DNA of 64,000 bases from Anaspis maculata (Eukaryota > Arthropoda > Insecta > Coleoptera > Scraptiidae): NCBI GenBank assembly GCA_949128115.1, contig OX421961.1, positions 85,915,277-85,979,276 of the forward strand, read 5' to 3'. The position numbers and the translations under genes are program-made. The notes under the pieces are model-generated. The model had not been told where the DNA came from. It saw nothing but the letters and a program-made list of their open reading frames with translations, and made no database searches. Of this stretch, positions 1-11,300 are shown in pieces. Within the stretch, counting starts at the first letter, position 1; each line of letters begins with the position of its first letter.

Positions 1-1
1 A

Positions 2-552
2 CTCCCTGCTCCAACAGAATCAGTTATCCAAAGAAACTGGGACAACATCTATATAAATTTCATCGTTGAACGAAAATCGGTGTTTGAGGACTCAGTGGAT
101 GTAGCTCGTATGCAACCTATCGGCGCGAAGGAACCGGGAGCTTGTCTGAAAGTGGTGCCTTCTAAAAATATCGGGATGCTAGATGCATCTAGAACATTAC
201 TAGATGGGAAATCTTTACGTTTCTGCATTGCTTTAAGACTTGGCGTACGTATTTGTCAGAAGTTAATTTGTAAATGTGGTGATCTGGTTGACGAGACTGG
301 TTTACATCCTCTTAGTTGTTCCAAAAATTCAGGAAGATGGTCAAGACATGCCGAGCCACTATCTCGGAGCCACCCGGCCTGTCACGTTCCGAAGGTGAAT
401 GTCCAGATGGTATGACCATTGTCTCCTGGTCCAGAGAATTGCCGCTAGTATGATGGGACGCCACATGTGTCGACACATTGGCGCCTTCCAACCTCTCATC
501 AACTTTAAAACACGTTGGCGGAGCAGCGGAGTTGCCAAAATATTTTTTATAA
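2..552 (+). pseudogene. C-terminal remnant of a non-LTR retrotransposon (RLE-type)
   Basis: The frame is open from the window edge to about position 415, with no start codon inside, so this is the tail of a longer protein. It shows a C-x-C-x9-H-x3-C knuckle (CKCG...GLHPLSC) followed by GR-x-SRHAE, a pattern I associate with the C-termini of retroelement polyproteins. After a +1 frameshift near 350-370 the same protein continues as EPPGLSRSEGECPDG...SWSRELPLV, an in-frame TGA at about 451, then WDATCVDTLAPSN. The PDG...WD arrangement resembles the catalytic part of a restriction-like endonuclease as in R2/R4-type LINEs. The frameshift plus stop make it a dead copy. The family assignment rests on motif memory and the clade is uncertain. 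Confidence 0.6.
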
Positions 553-565
553 TTTCAACACAACA

Positions 566-1091
566 ATCATGAAGTGTGATTATTAAGTCTTATCTCGAAA
601 CGGTTTTGGAATTACCCAGATTGGAAGTCTAACATTAAAGATATGAATTTTTATGTTGAATGTTGCAGATTTGCTAGACTCACGCATAGCACAAGCACAA
701 AAAGTATAACATCCAGGGAGGCTTTACTTCACTCGGAAACTGTAGTTTTACATCGTTACCATGTTCAGGGGCTTGAACTTGCAAACAGAACATGTTCCAC
801 ATCTGAAACTCTGATGAAATTCTGACGAAATTCAACGTACGGAAAACAGGCAGTGACAACCACTTGTAGAAGTGCCCCCTGCTTGGCCTCACAACAAATA
901 TTCAAGTTGTGTTGAGAGTAAAATTATCCTGGACTGTTCTACGAACAATCTTGCTCAATACCAACATCCATTCATCAAAAGTGATTAAATTTCGCGTTAA
1001 TATTCAACAGAAAAATTTGTATCTTCAATGTTAGACTTCCAATCTGGGTAATTCCAAAACCGTTTCGGGATAAGACACCACACTTCATGAT
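566..1091. mobile_element. Foldback/MITE-like element with about 93-bp terminal inverted repeats
   Basis: Positions 566-660 are repeated in reverse complement at 1001-1091, with a shared core containing CGAAACGGTTTTGGAATTAC and the following TTGGAAGTCTAACATT. The arms differ by a few substitutions and short indels. The 340-bp centre holds no convincing coding sequence. No clear target-site duplication is visible, so the outer limits are approximate. The superfamily is unknown. Confidence 0.7.
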
Positions 1092-1758
1092 TTTTGTATT
1101 GGAATACATAATTTTTTTTTTGACAAATGGGGGTACGATGAAGTCGGTGCAATTTTGCAGTATTTTACGTATCACTCTGTAGAAATTTTACAGGGAGTTT
1201 CTTGACATTCACTCCAACAGGATAGGTTACAGAAACATTGGGCTAATCAACACAACAAACAAAATGGAAATCGCCTTCGGCAATCGGAAGTTATTGGTCT
1301 TCAAAGTCGAACCATTTTTACGATATCGACTTCGTTGTCCAGCAGTTTACTTTTGTCTTTTACAATAATGTACTTGAATCAATTTTACATAATTTTGAGT
1401 AAAATTCTACAACAATCACGACCTTATTATTATGATTCGAGTATACGAGAAGATAACTTGCCGTTAAAATTTTAGAGAAACATTTCAGGAACTGTAGGAG
1501 CAAATAGTTTACTTGACTCGCATTTGCATTCACAGACTTTCACTGAGAAACCTAGAATGCATGCAGAAAAAATGTGACGTTGAGAATTTCTCGATCCCAA
1601 TAGTGATTTTTTTATTTGTCAGGTTCATTCTTGTCTGAGAATAATGACATAATCACAATAGGTGCATTGATTACAGTTGTTATAAGCATACAAATTTAAT
1701 TAAAATATTAAAAATATATTAATTGTTTTGATTCTGATTCTTGTCCATTTGGATTTAG
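1092..1758. other. AT-rich non-coding stretch
   Basis: No open frame, splice-bounded exon or recognisable repeat is visible. Short ORFs here contain no motif and are not called. Confidence 0.5.
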
Positions 1759-1759
1759 T

Positions 1760-2110
1760 AATGAAGGATTTTCTCTTGGGGTAGATTTTTGGACACAAAT
1801 AAGTAAAAACTCTAGGTTTTTGCCGACGTTTCGATTTAATTAAAATCTTTTTCAAGGCTGTAACAAAATGATGTGCAATCAGGTGAAACAGATAATCAAA
1901 GAGACCAGACAGTTCTTACCTCATGACCTATTTACTTGAAATAAGTATTGAATTAATTATAACTGACATTTTTGTGCAGTAAACTGCTTAACAAGTCAGG
2001 CAGGAATGGTATTTTATTTAGTTTTTGTGGAACTTGTGGAACGTCGGCAAATACCTAGAGTTTTTACTTATTTGTGTCCAAAAATCTACCCCAAGAGAAA
2101 ATCCTTCATT
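1760..2110. mobile_element. About 350-bp MITE directly downstream of the GH1 stop codon
   Basis: The ends are inverted repeats of about 68 bp: 1760-1828 begins AATGAAGGATTTTCTCTTGG, and 2043-2110 is its reverse complement with few differences. The inner left part carries GACGTTTCG and CTTTTTCAAGGCTG, a phrase I recall from insect MITEs. Possible TA target duplication lies at 1758-1759 and 2111 onward. There is no coding capacity. The right end lies 3 nt from the GH1 stop codon, so on the minus strand the element forms the start of that gene's 3' UTR. Confidence 0.75.
2013..2018 (-). promoter_or_regulatory. AATAAA polyadenylation signal candidate for the GH1 gene
   Basis: Read on the minus strand, a canonical AATAAA occurs about 96 nt after the GH1 stop codon. 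It lies inside the MITE at 1760-2110. It is the first perfect hexamer I see downstream of the gene; use is inferred, not shown. Confidence 0.4.
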
Positions 2111-2113
2111 ATA

Positions 2114-3930
2114 TTAATTGTTGTCACACACATCAACCAAGCATTTAGTTGCAATCACGTTCTTGAACCATGCTGCTGAACTCTTTATTGTTCTAGTTCT
2201 GTTAGGACTATCAAAATCCACTTGATAAAGTCCAAACTTTTGCCTGAAATCACACAGTTTTCAGAGAGGTAGGAAAAAATCGATTAAACATTTCGATTTA
2301 ACGTACGTATAGCCACTGGTCCATTCGAAATTATCCATGAGGCTCCATGCAGTATATCCTGTCACTTTAACGCCATCTTCAATCATTGCTAATAAAATAT
2401 TACTGAGGTATTCCTAGGGTAAGACGTTGTTAGTTCCCTACCTCGTTTGTAACTTACATACCTGATAGACCCGACTCCATAGAAGTCAGGAAAATTGTAC
2501 CTGATAGTAATGAATTCTTCCTTGGTCATCCAGTTCGCCGTTGTCAGAAAATCCATTTTCAGTTATGATTATTTCAGGATGGTCATAGGTTTTCTCCACC
2601 CAATTCAACAGCTTTCTTGTGCCCCATGGCACAACTTTAAGCCAGCTAGATGCCGAGTCCTCCCATGAGTCGTTTTGATAAGTATTAACGCTAGTGTCTT
2701 TACCCCAACTTGGGCTTCCGATAGGGTCGTCCTCGCGCCACTGAGCCATGCTGGTAGTGTACGTATTTAACGCAAGAAAGTCGTAACTTCCTTTGATGTA
2801 ATCGACTTCTTCTGGTGTGAATTCAGGTAGACGCGATTTAGTGAACCCCTCTTCTGCGCTTCGCTGGGCTATGCGATCAATCATTACCTGAGGATAATTA
2901 CCGTCTGGATGGTAGATAGCGTTAGCGTACCAACCGAACTATAAAGAAAAACAATTAAGAAATTCGTATTCAGCATGCAGGTACCGGTAAGGTTACATTG
3001 AATTGAATTTTTCTTTCAGCTGCTTCGATGTCTTGAGGATTGTCGCTGTCTGGCTCAAACCAATCAGTATCCACTACCATCGACACTTTTCCATTTTGTG
3101 TTGGCCTAAACTCTTCATCGTAGATATGGTATGCCAAAGCGTGTGATTTAAGTACGGTGTGAGCGCAGAGGTACTCCCCAATTCCTGCAGAAGTGTATCC
3201 AGGTGCGAAAACTCCTGAGCCATACCCCAATTGGCATGTCTGTTTCACTTCGTTGAAAGTCATCCAGTATTTGACATCATCCCCGAAGAGGCTAAAAGCT
3301 AGTCGCGCGTATTCGCCAAAAATGTCCTCTAGTAAAGGATTTGGCCAACCTCCGATTTCTTGAAGGGGCTGTGGGAGGTCCCAGTGGTACAAAGTGACGA
3401 AAGGTTCTATCCCGTTGTTTTTCAGTTCTCTGATGAGGGCTTTGTAATAGTCAACTCCGGCTTGATTAATTTGATAAGTGAATCCTGTGGGAAGGATTCT
3501 AGACCAGGATAACGAGAATCTGTAATGGTTGACGCCCAAGTCTTTGAGAAGTTGGACATCTTCAACGTACTTATGGTAACTGTCACATGCAACGTCCCCG
3601 TTATCTCTGTTCGCAATTCTGTCGGGGAAGGTGTGGGTAAAATAGTCCCATATATTTTCACCTTTTCCGTCATCAGCCCATCCACCTTCTACTTGGTAAG
3701 AAGCCGTTGCTGTCCCGAAAAGAAATCCTTCCGGAAACGTCTTGTTGGTTGCACCCAATACCGAATTAAGGCTGCTAAAAAAGTACACAATGAAGATATC
3801 GGCAGAAAGATCGCATTCAAGAAACACTAGTTAACATCTGGGAATACACGCAAGGTAACAACAGAACATAGTCATTAATTTACCTTAGCACTTGCCAGCA
3901 GAGGATGCTCAGGAAAAATTCGGTCCTCAT
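2114..3930 (-). CDS. Secreted family 1 glycoside hydrolase (beta-glucosidase/myrosinase-like), five exons
   Basis: Exons, in transcript order: 3930-3884, 3774-2997, 2938-2501, 2413-2307 and 2243-2114. All four introns (109, 58, 87 and 63 bp) are GT-AG and keep frame. The sum is 1500 nt, giving 499 residues, the usual GH1 length. Residues 1-24 ([15 protein letters not shown]...VLGA) form a hydrophobic signal peptide interrupted by intron 1; starting at the Met near 3827 instead gives a worse N-terminus. GH1 landmarks are [20 protein letters not shown] (29-48), the acid/base Glu191 in TFNEV, the nucleophile Glu402 in IITENG, and WSLMDNFEW near the C-terminus. The usual motif is TFNEP/L, so Val192 is slightly unusual. 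N-glycosylation sequons lie at Asn26 and Asn471. The family hydrolyses beta-glucosides by a retaining mechanism; substrate (plant glucoside, glucosinolate or other) cannot be told from sequence. The gene appears intact. Confidence 0.95.
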
Positions 3931-3977
3931 TTTGAATCGTGCGTTACTTTTGCTCTCGCTTAAAGCATTATTTTTAT

Positions 3978-3984
3978 TTTTATA
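3978..3984 (-). promoter_or_regulatory. TATA box of the GH1 gene
   Basis: TATAAAA on the minus strand lies 48 nt upstream of the chosen ATG, which would place transcription start about 15-25 nt before the ATG. The position supports both the short first exon and a compact 5' UTR. Confidence 0.6.
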
Positions 3985-3989
3985 CCTCT

Positions 3990-6900
3990 CCTGATGGATT
4001 ACTCATGATTAGATAAACTAAAAACGTACCAACATCATCTCACTTAAGGAGAACTCACAGTTCGGACAAATAAGAATAATTTTTATTACGGACCTAATCG
4101 AAAAGCAGATAAGTTAAAAACACTCTCCATTTCGACCGCAAAAAGTGCGTAAAATCCCCAAATCCCATTTCCCTGTTACCAACGCGGGACATAAGCCTGC
4201 GGCGGCCACTAGATAAGAGTGCTAGGACAGGATCACTGCCTGCAATACGGAACAAAGGGCAATTTAGCGATGTTGCCTGATAAGTATGGACAAATAGAAG
4301 CGAAACTGCTAAAGCTGCATTCAAGGACTTAAAGCTCGAGGTTGCAATTTCGTCCTGATGAGTTTTATTTCATTTGAAATTGATGTAAATTTTTTCTTAT
4401 GAAGCCCATCAGGTTTAATCCAATTGCCAATTATGACGAAGCTCATGAGTATATGGACTTGAGATAGGTAACACGTGAGAACTTGAAAGTGCAGTACTTA
4501 TACATCTCTACTCGTAAAAGGTTATTCCATACTTGAACAAAATCTAGCATTTTGCATGTTTAACCGATAAAATTCTAGTACCGATGTGTTTCATATTTGA
4601 GATAACAGCAGATAGTAAGTAATTACATCCATGGTAATTAACTAATTACTTAGGTAGGTACGTGGTAAGTACCTTTCTACTTTCCCACCCAAATTGAAGG
4701 CACTTGAAGCTACGACGCAATAATTTATGTTCTCAAATCTTAAAGCTTCGACATCAAAGTTTCTCGAAGTTTCGACTTTAATCTCGGAGTTTCGGCTCTT
4801 TGACGATCATACAGAAATTTTGTTGACTGAAATCATCGCCATTGGGTAGGTACCTCCCTACTTACATAGGTGGATATACGTTACAATGTTTTAATATTCA
4901 TTACAAATAAAACTACAGAAGTATGGTAATTATAGATAACTACTTTGTTTGCGTGCCATATAGGAGCATCCATAAAACAGTCAGAAGAGTTGATGCAGGA
5001 TTTCTATGTACCCATTCTTTTTAATTGGACTTTTTTTTTGAAGTTCAGTGAAAATTGAAAGCTTTACATTAGGTTTCACGGGAATGCCAACATATCCGTT
5101 AAGTTCTGCTCAAACACGGCTCGAGCTGATGTAATGAATTGAGGTAGGTAGCCTTCAACATCGTGTACGTACAACCTAATGGCATGTATGCCTACGTAGT
5201 TTTATTTCACAGAACTGATGAGCTTTGTGCTTTAGCAGCCGCATCCCCGCGTCTATATAATGCTCCGAGTAATCGAGAGGCAAGATACCTACCAAATAAT
5301 ACATATAAACAAACAGCTTTTGACAATAATAACGCTGAGCTGAGGTGTGAGGTAGTGAGGTGCGACTAAATCATATGAAAATTAGTTTATGTGCATAAGT
5401 ACTCGTATCTATACTATGCGACTGGGTGTCATGGGCCATGGGGTATTTAATTTGGAATTTTATTACACTGTCGCTGCAACCAAAATTGGTGTTCGTTGCT
5501 TCCCACACCACTCTGTACATAAATCAAGAGGAGGTACGTTGAAATGTGCTGAAACAATACCAATCCACACTGACCATACAACTGAGGGCATTAAAGGTTT
5601 TTCAGTCGTCGGTCGGCAGGTTCATTGACTATGCATGAATTGCATAAAAGCTGTTTATTTCGATAACCGGCCCTGAATGTGAATACGAAATCCGCTAATT
5701 ACAGGCAAATATCATTATGTAAATGGCGCACTGTAAATTTTGAGGGGGACCTGCGAAATCCGGGAGTATTAGGTATTAGGCTAACCCTTCTTTTTGTGTT
5801 ATTATTTTGCAAAAACATCCATAAGATTTGCATTAATTCCGGAGATGGATTTGCATAGACACACGTTCGCCGCGCCAGTATCGGAGGCGGCAATATTTTT
5901 ACAGTCGATTCTACCGACTTGTAAGTGCCAACAGAACTTCGGTCTTGGTGGGAATTTATTGCCATTGATAAACATTAGCACCGCAAAGTGGACGATGTTT
6001 CAAAGTTGCAGAACGCAGAAAATTACATATTAACAGTAGGTACAGATAGGGTCTCGCAAACCTATGGTATGAGTGCCAATCAACCCTTCACTGCAAGTCG
6101 TTTTGGTTGTTTCTGTGAATTGGTCCCTTTCCTTTCCTATCCCATTTTCAAAAAGTAAAAGTAGGTAGGGGTATATAAGTACTTATACCTAGTGATAGTG
6201 GAGTCAATGTTTCTCATTGATTGAAGCTTTGAGTTTATTCGTCGTTTTAATACAGCAGAACATAATAATTGATCCTGACGACCAGACGAGAACTTCCCAG
6301 CCCAGGAGTTATCGAAAACTCGGTTCCCGCCAGATAAGGACCATAGCGGCATCGGTCGGTGACGTCTAGACTCGTTAATTCCACACAGTCGTCCAGTTTG
6401 AATAGCAAAAAGTGTGTGAATTTCATATAGAAAACAGTCTTAGCTGTAGTTTTTAAAAGTTTTTTTTAAGTATCATCGCATCACAAAGTCTGCAAGGAAC
6501 GCAACGACTGGCATTTTCTGCATGAATTGCATGATTGACGAAACAATGGCTCATCGAATGACTTTCCGGCAGATCGAAGACAGGTGGATCTCGGGCATGT
6601 CGCCTCAGTCTCAGTATAACTAATAAAAGAACTTGAAACGGGTTCGACCGATGATGCTCTCGATTCAACTGGTTTCTATAAATTCAAGTTGTCTTCCTAT
6701 CTAAATAAGTTGATCCGGACATGACCTTCACTTTCCAGCTTTTCACTGTGGGTATAAGAAAAATTGAAAGTTGAAATAAGAAGTAAGAACAAACGTTTAT
6801 GCCCGCTCGTCATTTTTACTTTTCACACATCAAGTGCCTACACTGCCTACCTATCTTATACCTTATAAAGCACTAGGCACTTGGAACGATTGTGTCAAGT

Positions 6901-7880
6901 ATCATATTATGTCATGACATGACCATGAGTCCATGACTAAACAATTTCAACACCTGAAAAATCGACAACACTTAGCAGACCGTGCGTGGGATCAAGCGAT
7001 GCGGCATCCGGCATCCTCACATTTCCAATTACCGATTTACAGACCAATTAGCAGTTTCTTTCTTTCTTTCTTGTATAAATAATGATTTATTAATTTTTTT
7101 CTAGCTAGCTTATTGTGTAATAAATAGATAATGGTTATTATAAGTGATTACCAAGAAGGACCGGCTTGTGCAGGATCTCTGGTTCTAAAGAATGAAGCGA
7201 GAAAAAGCTTGCGGAAACCATTGCCCTTGTTATTGTTAACTTTTACGATGGTAAAAATTGTCTACAGTTTAATGGTTATGCCTGTCGTAAAATAAGTTTA
7301 TCTGCTTTCATCAAATACTCTGTCTTGTGGTGCGTGACGTACGGCTGGCTGAAGCACACATCACAGTGCATCTGTTGCCCATTGTGGAGTAATTCTTTCT
7401 ATCGTGGTTGTCGCTGTGACATGACAACCTACCTGCAGGTACTCTTCGATGTAGTGGCTTTCTCCCATTTCCGCCAAATTAACGGCGACCTTTGCATATA
7501 ATCACTGGATTATGGGCAACTCCGCAACCCGTGTCAAAACTCCCATTTATTTGGTGGTGTGAACTTTACTGTCCAGCATTGCAAAGTATAGGTAGGTGAC
7601 TATGTAGGAGAACATCACGTACCTTATTGGGCCGTTTTGTCAAATGACTCTCATTTTGAAATTGAGAAACTCTTGAAAATAAAAAAAAAGAGCTCGCCTG
7701 ATATCCACTGAATGTTTAAATAATACCTGAGAAAGTTCTCAAAAAAAACGTGGGTGCGTGACCATAGTCACCCTCGGAAGAAGTGAAACTTCTATAGATA
7801 TGAATCAATCAGCAAACAACGTTCGAAGAGGTGTTCTTTTCGTATACCCGCTCCCTAACGGTTTGTATCATCTTGTTTTT
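3990..7880. other. Non-coding stretch with small sequence oddities
   Basis: No gene is supported. Visible items are a run of degenerate AAGTTTCGAC-type motifs at about 4742-4805, the AGGTAGGTACGTGG tetramer patch near 4650, and the CATGACATGACCATGAG cluster near 6912. A short minus-strand ORF at 4094-4324 has no recognisable domain. Spacing and composition fit intergenic or long-intron DNA. Confidence 0.5.
7055..7072. repeat. (TTTC)n microsatellite
   Basis: Four and a half perfect copies of TTTC. Confidence 0.9.
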
Positions 7881-8036
7881 CTTATTATCAATCTTATTAT
7901 TATTAATCTTGTTATTATGAGTCACTCAAAGGGCAGCATACTTTCGACATGATTTTTTTCACGATTAGACTTCTTTTGTTTCTTTTCTCGCTGCGCTCGG
8001 CGCCTGAACTCTCATTCTCCGTCACATGAATAGTGG

Positions 8037-8650
8037 GAGCGGTACGCAAAAGCATACCGCATTTTGGAGTGCAGTAACGAGATTTTGCATGGGCGTACTT
8101 TATACCGAAACAAGCGATTTGTCCCGCAGCACTCGATGTTTTGTTCCTTAGAGGGCCAATGGGGGCCCTCCAAATTTTCAAGATGCAAGAACTTTCACAA
8201 AATGATCATTGAGTATCGTCATGTATGTCATAAGTTAAGCTTACGGGTCTATTGAAAATGTTTTCATCAAATGTCGTCGTGTCCAATTCATTCTTCACAT
8301 TTGAAAAAAAAAATCTTTCGCAGAGGTCAAAAAAACTGTTTTTATTTTTTCTGCTGTGCAAGGAAACGATAAATTAATAAATTAAGAGGCTAAAGAGCTA
8401 AAGGCTAAAGAGGCTACACAAAAGAGGTGAATAAGAGGTCACCACTTCTTTGAAAAATACTATTACAAGAAAAATTTCTTCATAATTAGGTTTAGGGAAT
8501 GCGATTTAGTTGGGAACGCAACAGAACCTATGAATGTATCGTCTTCTTGCATAGAAGAAAAAATAAAAAGAGTTTAAAGTATGCCCATGCAATATCTCGT
8601 TACTGCACTCCAAAATGCAGTATCGATGTGTTTTTAGGTGTGTACCGCTT
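8037..8650. repeat. Inverted repeat pair, arms about 70 bp
   Basis: 8037-8105 and 8577-8650 are reverse complements sharing ATTTTGGAGTGCAGTAACGA and the following GATATTGCATGGGC with a few changes. Short ORFs in both arms encode the same LECSNEILHG peptide only because the DNA is repeated. Probably the ends of a 0.6-kb TIR element; no target duplication was found. Confidence 0.6.
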
Positions 8651-9600
8651 TCACTAGAAGTCTCACTCATACCCCTAATACAATAAATATATATTTTCAT
8701 CAATAATATTCTCCACAAATAATTATGCGAATGTGACATCGTGACGGATTTTCTTACTGTACGATTTTCCCCGTTATATTGAAGCACGGTGAAAACTGTG
8801 TTCTGACAGGCACAGCATGGAAATCTAATAATCTCCACAAAGTATAAGAATGTCGTTTGGAAAACTCGCACTGGTATTAATTTTAATTGAAATAACAAAA
8901 ACAAAACCACAATAATTTAACAAAAACAAAACAAAAATAACATAAACAAATCAACAAAGCGCAAAAATTAACAAGAGAACAGCTCGGAACTTTGCTTCGA
9001 TTCGATTCGAAAATGTAACGGTAATCGTCTGCACATGTGAACATGAATTGTCATGAAGCAGACAAATGACAGAAAAAAAAAATGACGGCGAATGAGAGCG
9101 CCACGCAATGGTCACAATGATAACTTTTAGCCAAGTCGAGAACCATTCCTGTCAGGTCACCAGCACAACACCCTCTGCGAAACACCAAGTAGAAGAGTCC
9201 AGTGTCGGCGACAGGTTGGCGATACGCATTACGAAAATAAATTAATCATTTTCGGTTGTAATTGACACTTCCCTTGAGTTAGAATTCATCGATAAAATTA
9301 AATTTTAGTTTATGATGGAAGCTGTTGTCCTTAAAACACAATGCAAGCGGTAAAAGAACTGTAAAGAATAGAATCGAACGCGGCAACAGCTTACTCCCAT
9401 TTTCTCGGACGAGACACTGGTCACCCCAAGGGCCTGACACAACGTTACACCTCCGCGTTACACACCCTCGTTACATGTACCGCGAATTCACTCCCATGTG
9501 TGGTTCTGCGTTAGTTGTGTGTTGTGATCTAGGCGCGAGAATAGAAGTTTCACTTCAAAAAATACTGATGACGTAAATTATTTTTTTATTCTGGCCAAAA
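8651..9600. other. Non-coding, A-rich stretch
   Basis: Contains an ACAAAAACAAAACAAA-type low-complexity patch at about 8895-8950. No gene is supported. Confidence 0.5.
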
Positions 9601-9605
9601 GTGGC

Positions 9606-9643
9606 TCAAGGTACGATGCTATCCCGTACCTTGGGCCATAAGT
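9606..9643. repeat. Hairpin built on GGYNCAAGGTACG
   Basis: GCTCAAGGTACG and CGTACCTTGGGC pair across a short loop. A related GGCCCAAGGTACGAGG string recurs at about 10091. It abuts the transposase relic at 9619-9815 and may be part of a transposon end. Confidence 0.5.
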
Positions 9644-9815
9644 GAAATGGGCTCTGCACTTTCCAGTTTCAAATAACGCCGGACAGTAAAGCACGAAACG
9701 TTGAATCTTTTAGCAGCTGCACGTTTGAAAACGATTTTTCCGTCGATTGCCTCCTTCGCTTTTTGTAAATTGTCTTACGGCGGTTGGGCTCTTTTATTCC
9801 CTTCTTTGGTGCCTA
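9619..9815 (-). pseudogene. Pogo/Tigger-type transposase relic (psq helix-turn-helix)
   Basis: The minus-strand translation gives APKKGIKEPNRRKTIYK, then, after a one-base shift in an AAAAAGCGAAGG tract, KEAIDGKIVFKRAAAKRFNV followed by SCFTVRRYLK and a stop. This matches the usual pattern of a Pipsqueak-type DNA-binding domain (basic start, A-x-x-AI-x-x-G, the KRAAA-x-x-FNV helix, T-x-RRYLK) found at the N-terminus of pogo/CENP-B-like transposases. Only about 60 residues remain and the frame is broken. The DDE domain is not present nearby. Confidence 0.55.
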
Positions 9816-10930
9816 GGATGACCAAATCAAATTGATACTACATACCTCTGAAAGTATAGATCATCATAAGGAGTATAATAAATAAAATGAAATGAGATAC
9901 AAGAAATAATTGTTTTGTGTTTACCTTCAACTTTGAGCCAATTTCTTGCTTGCTTGCTTGTGCTTGCTACAAATCAAAAACTGATCCGAGGTACGTCACA
10001 CCACATGTCGGAAGTTATGATTAAACCAGTTGTGAAGGGGGGCAACTATTGGCGGTTACCCTCACGAAACATATTCTGAAAAATTAAGGTGGCCCAAGGT
10101 ACGAGGCGGCAAGGTACTTGACCTTCCTCTACTTTTCGACTAGAAAGTGCAATACAAAGATGGCTTCGAATCTTCGAAACCATTGTCAAGTTCTTGTGAG
10201 TGGAACTAAGTGACTTTCAGAGAAGAAGAGTTTTTTAGAGTTTTTCTGACTTGAAGAAATGCAATTCTCTGAGATGCTTCAAATCTAGAGACATACCTAT
10301 TTGTTATGCAGCTTTATCCCAGAAGCATGCTGAGTAGGAAATGAACACATGCTAAACCAACTCTACTGAAATGACCTCAGCCGTTCAGGAGATAAAAGAT
10401 TTCTAGTCAACAACACTGCTATCGAAAGATGTGAGAAGCATCACTTCAAATGATCAAGCGACCAAAATCTGGCTCAAGAACTGGCCAGCAAATGCAAATT
10501 CCATCAACATAGCTGCGCGGGTTTGGCAATAAGGTCATCAGCCGATTTTCTCTGTTGCGGCGTCATTTCTGAGAAAACTGATCGCAGTCTACGAAAGTGC
10601 ATTTGCCTTGCTTTCTCAAATTTGCGTCAAAAACACTTAAATAGGTAGGAAAGTGCAAGTGCATGTAGATAACTAATAATGCTAAGAGCCTGTGGACAGA
10701 TTTCACTTTTGCTGGAGGCCCATTTTCAATGAACTGAAGGCTACTAAGAGCACATCGAGAGGAAGGTGGTGGGAAGCACTTTGCGACCAAAAGGAAAAAC
10801 CGTCCCCCACAAACCGTCTCCTGGAAATTATGTCTCTTGGAAATTATGTACTCAGGAAAAGCTATGATTATCAAACGAGTTATCAAAGGACTCCAAACTT
10901 GGGCCAACTTGTGCCAATCTGGCCAACTTG
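9816..10930. other. Non-coding stretch with a CTTG microsatellite
   Basis: 9945-9967 is a (CTTG)n run. Short ORFs on both strands at 10560-10950 overlap one another and contain no motif. Nothing else is supported. Confidence 0.5.
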
Positions 10931-10932
10931 CT

Positions 10933-11300
10933 TCTTCAATGTTATTTGAAGACCAGCTAAGCCGTTTTGCACTTTTCTGTGGCTTTTGTAGCTTCAGTGA
11001 GCTTCGCCTTCATGTGATATTTGGAACCCTATCTGGCGCCCTTGTGGACTCACGTTTCGATTTATGATCCTGAAGAACCCCTCTGGTGTTTTTCATGGTT
11101 TCCAGAATTCCAATATGCCCCCTTCAACCGTCTTGTGTTGTCCAGGGCTCCTTTGGGTCCCCTTGTGTCTTCAATATTGTTTGAAGCCCCTATTGAAGCC
11201 CTGCTGAGCCCCCTTGAATTTTCCTGTGGCTTTCGCAGCTTTATTATAGCACTTTTGTGCCTCTAGGTCATATTCGGAGCCCTAATCTGGCTTCCCTGTT
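10933..11300. repeat. Degenerate tandem repeat, period about 235-250 bp
   Basis: TCTTCAATRTTRTTTGAAG at 10933 and 11168, TGTGGCTTTYGYAGCTT, and GGARCCCTAATCTGGC-like strings recur in the same order in both halves. The first copy is complete and the second ends near 11300. The block is richer in C and T than its surroundings. ORFs run across it but the frames are not conserved between copies. Confidence 0.6.

Noticed and set aside
4094..4324. 76-codon minus-strand ORF with GGRRRLMS-type peptide
   Set aside because: No domain, no splice support, no repeat partner.
8506..8910. 134-codon minus-strand ORF
   Set aside because: Part of it is an inverted-repeat arm that also appears in an ORF at 8064; the rest is AT-rich sequence without a motif.
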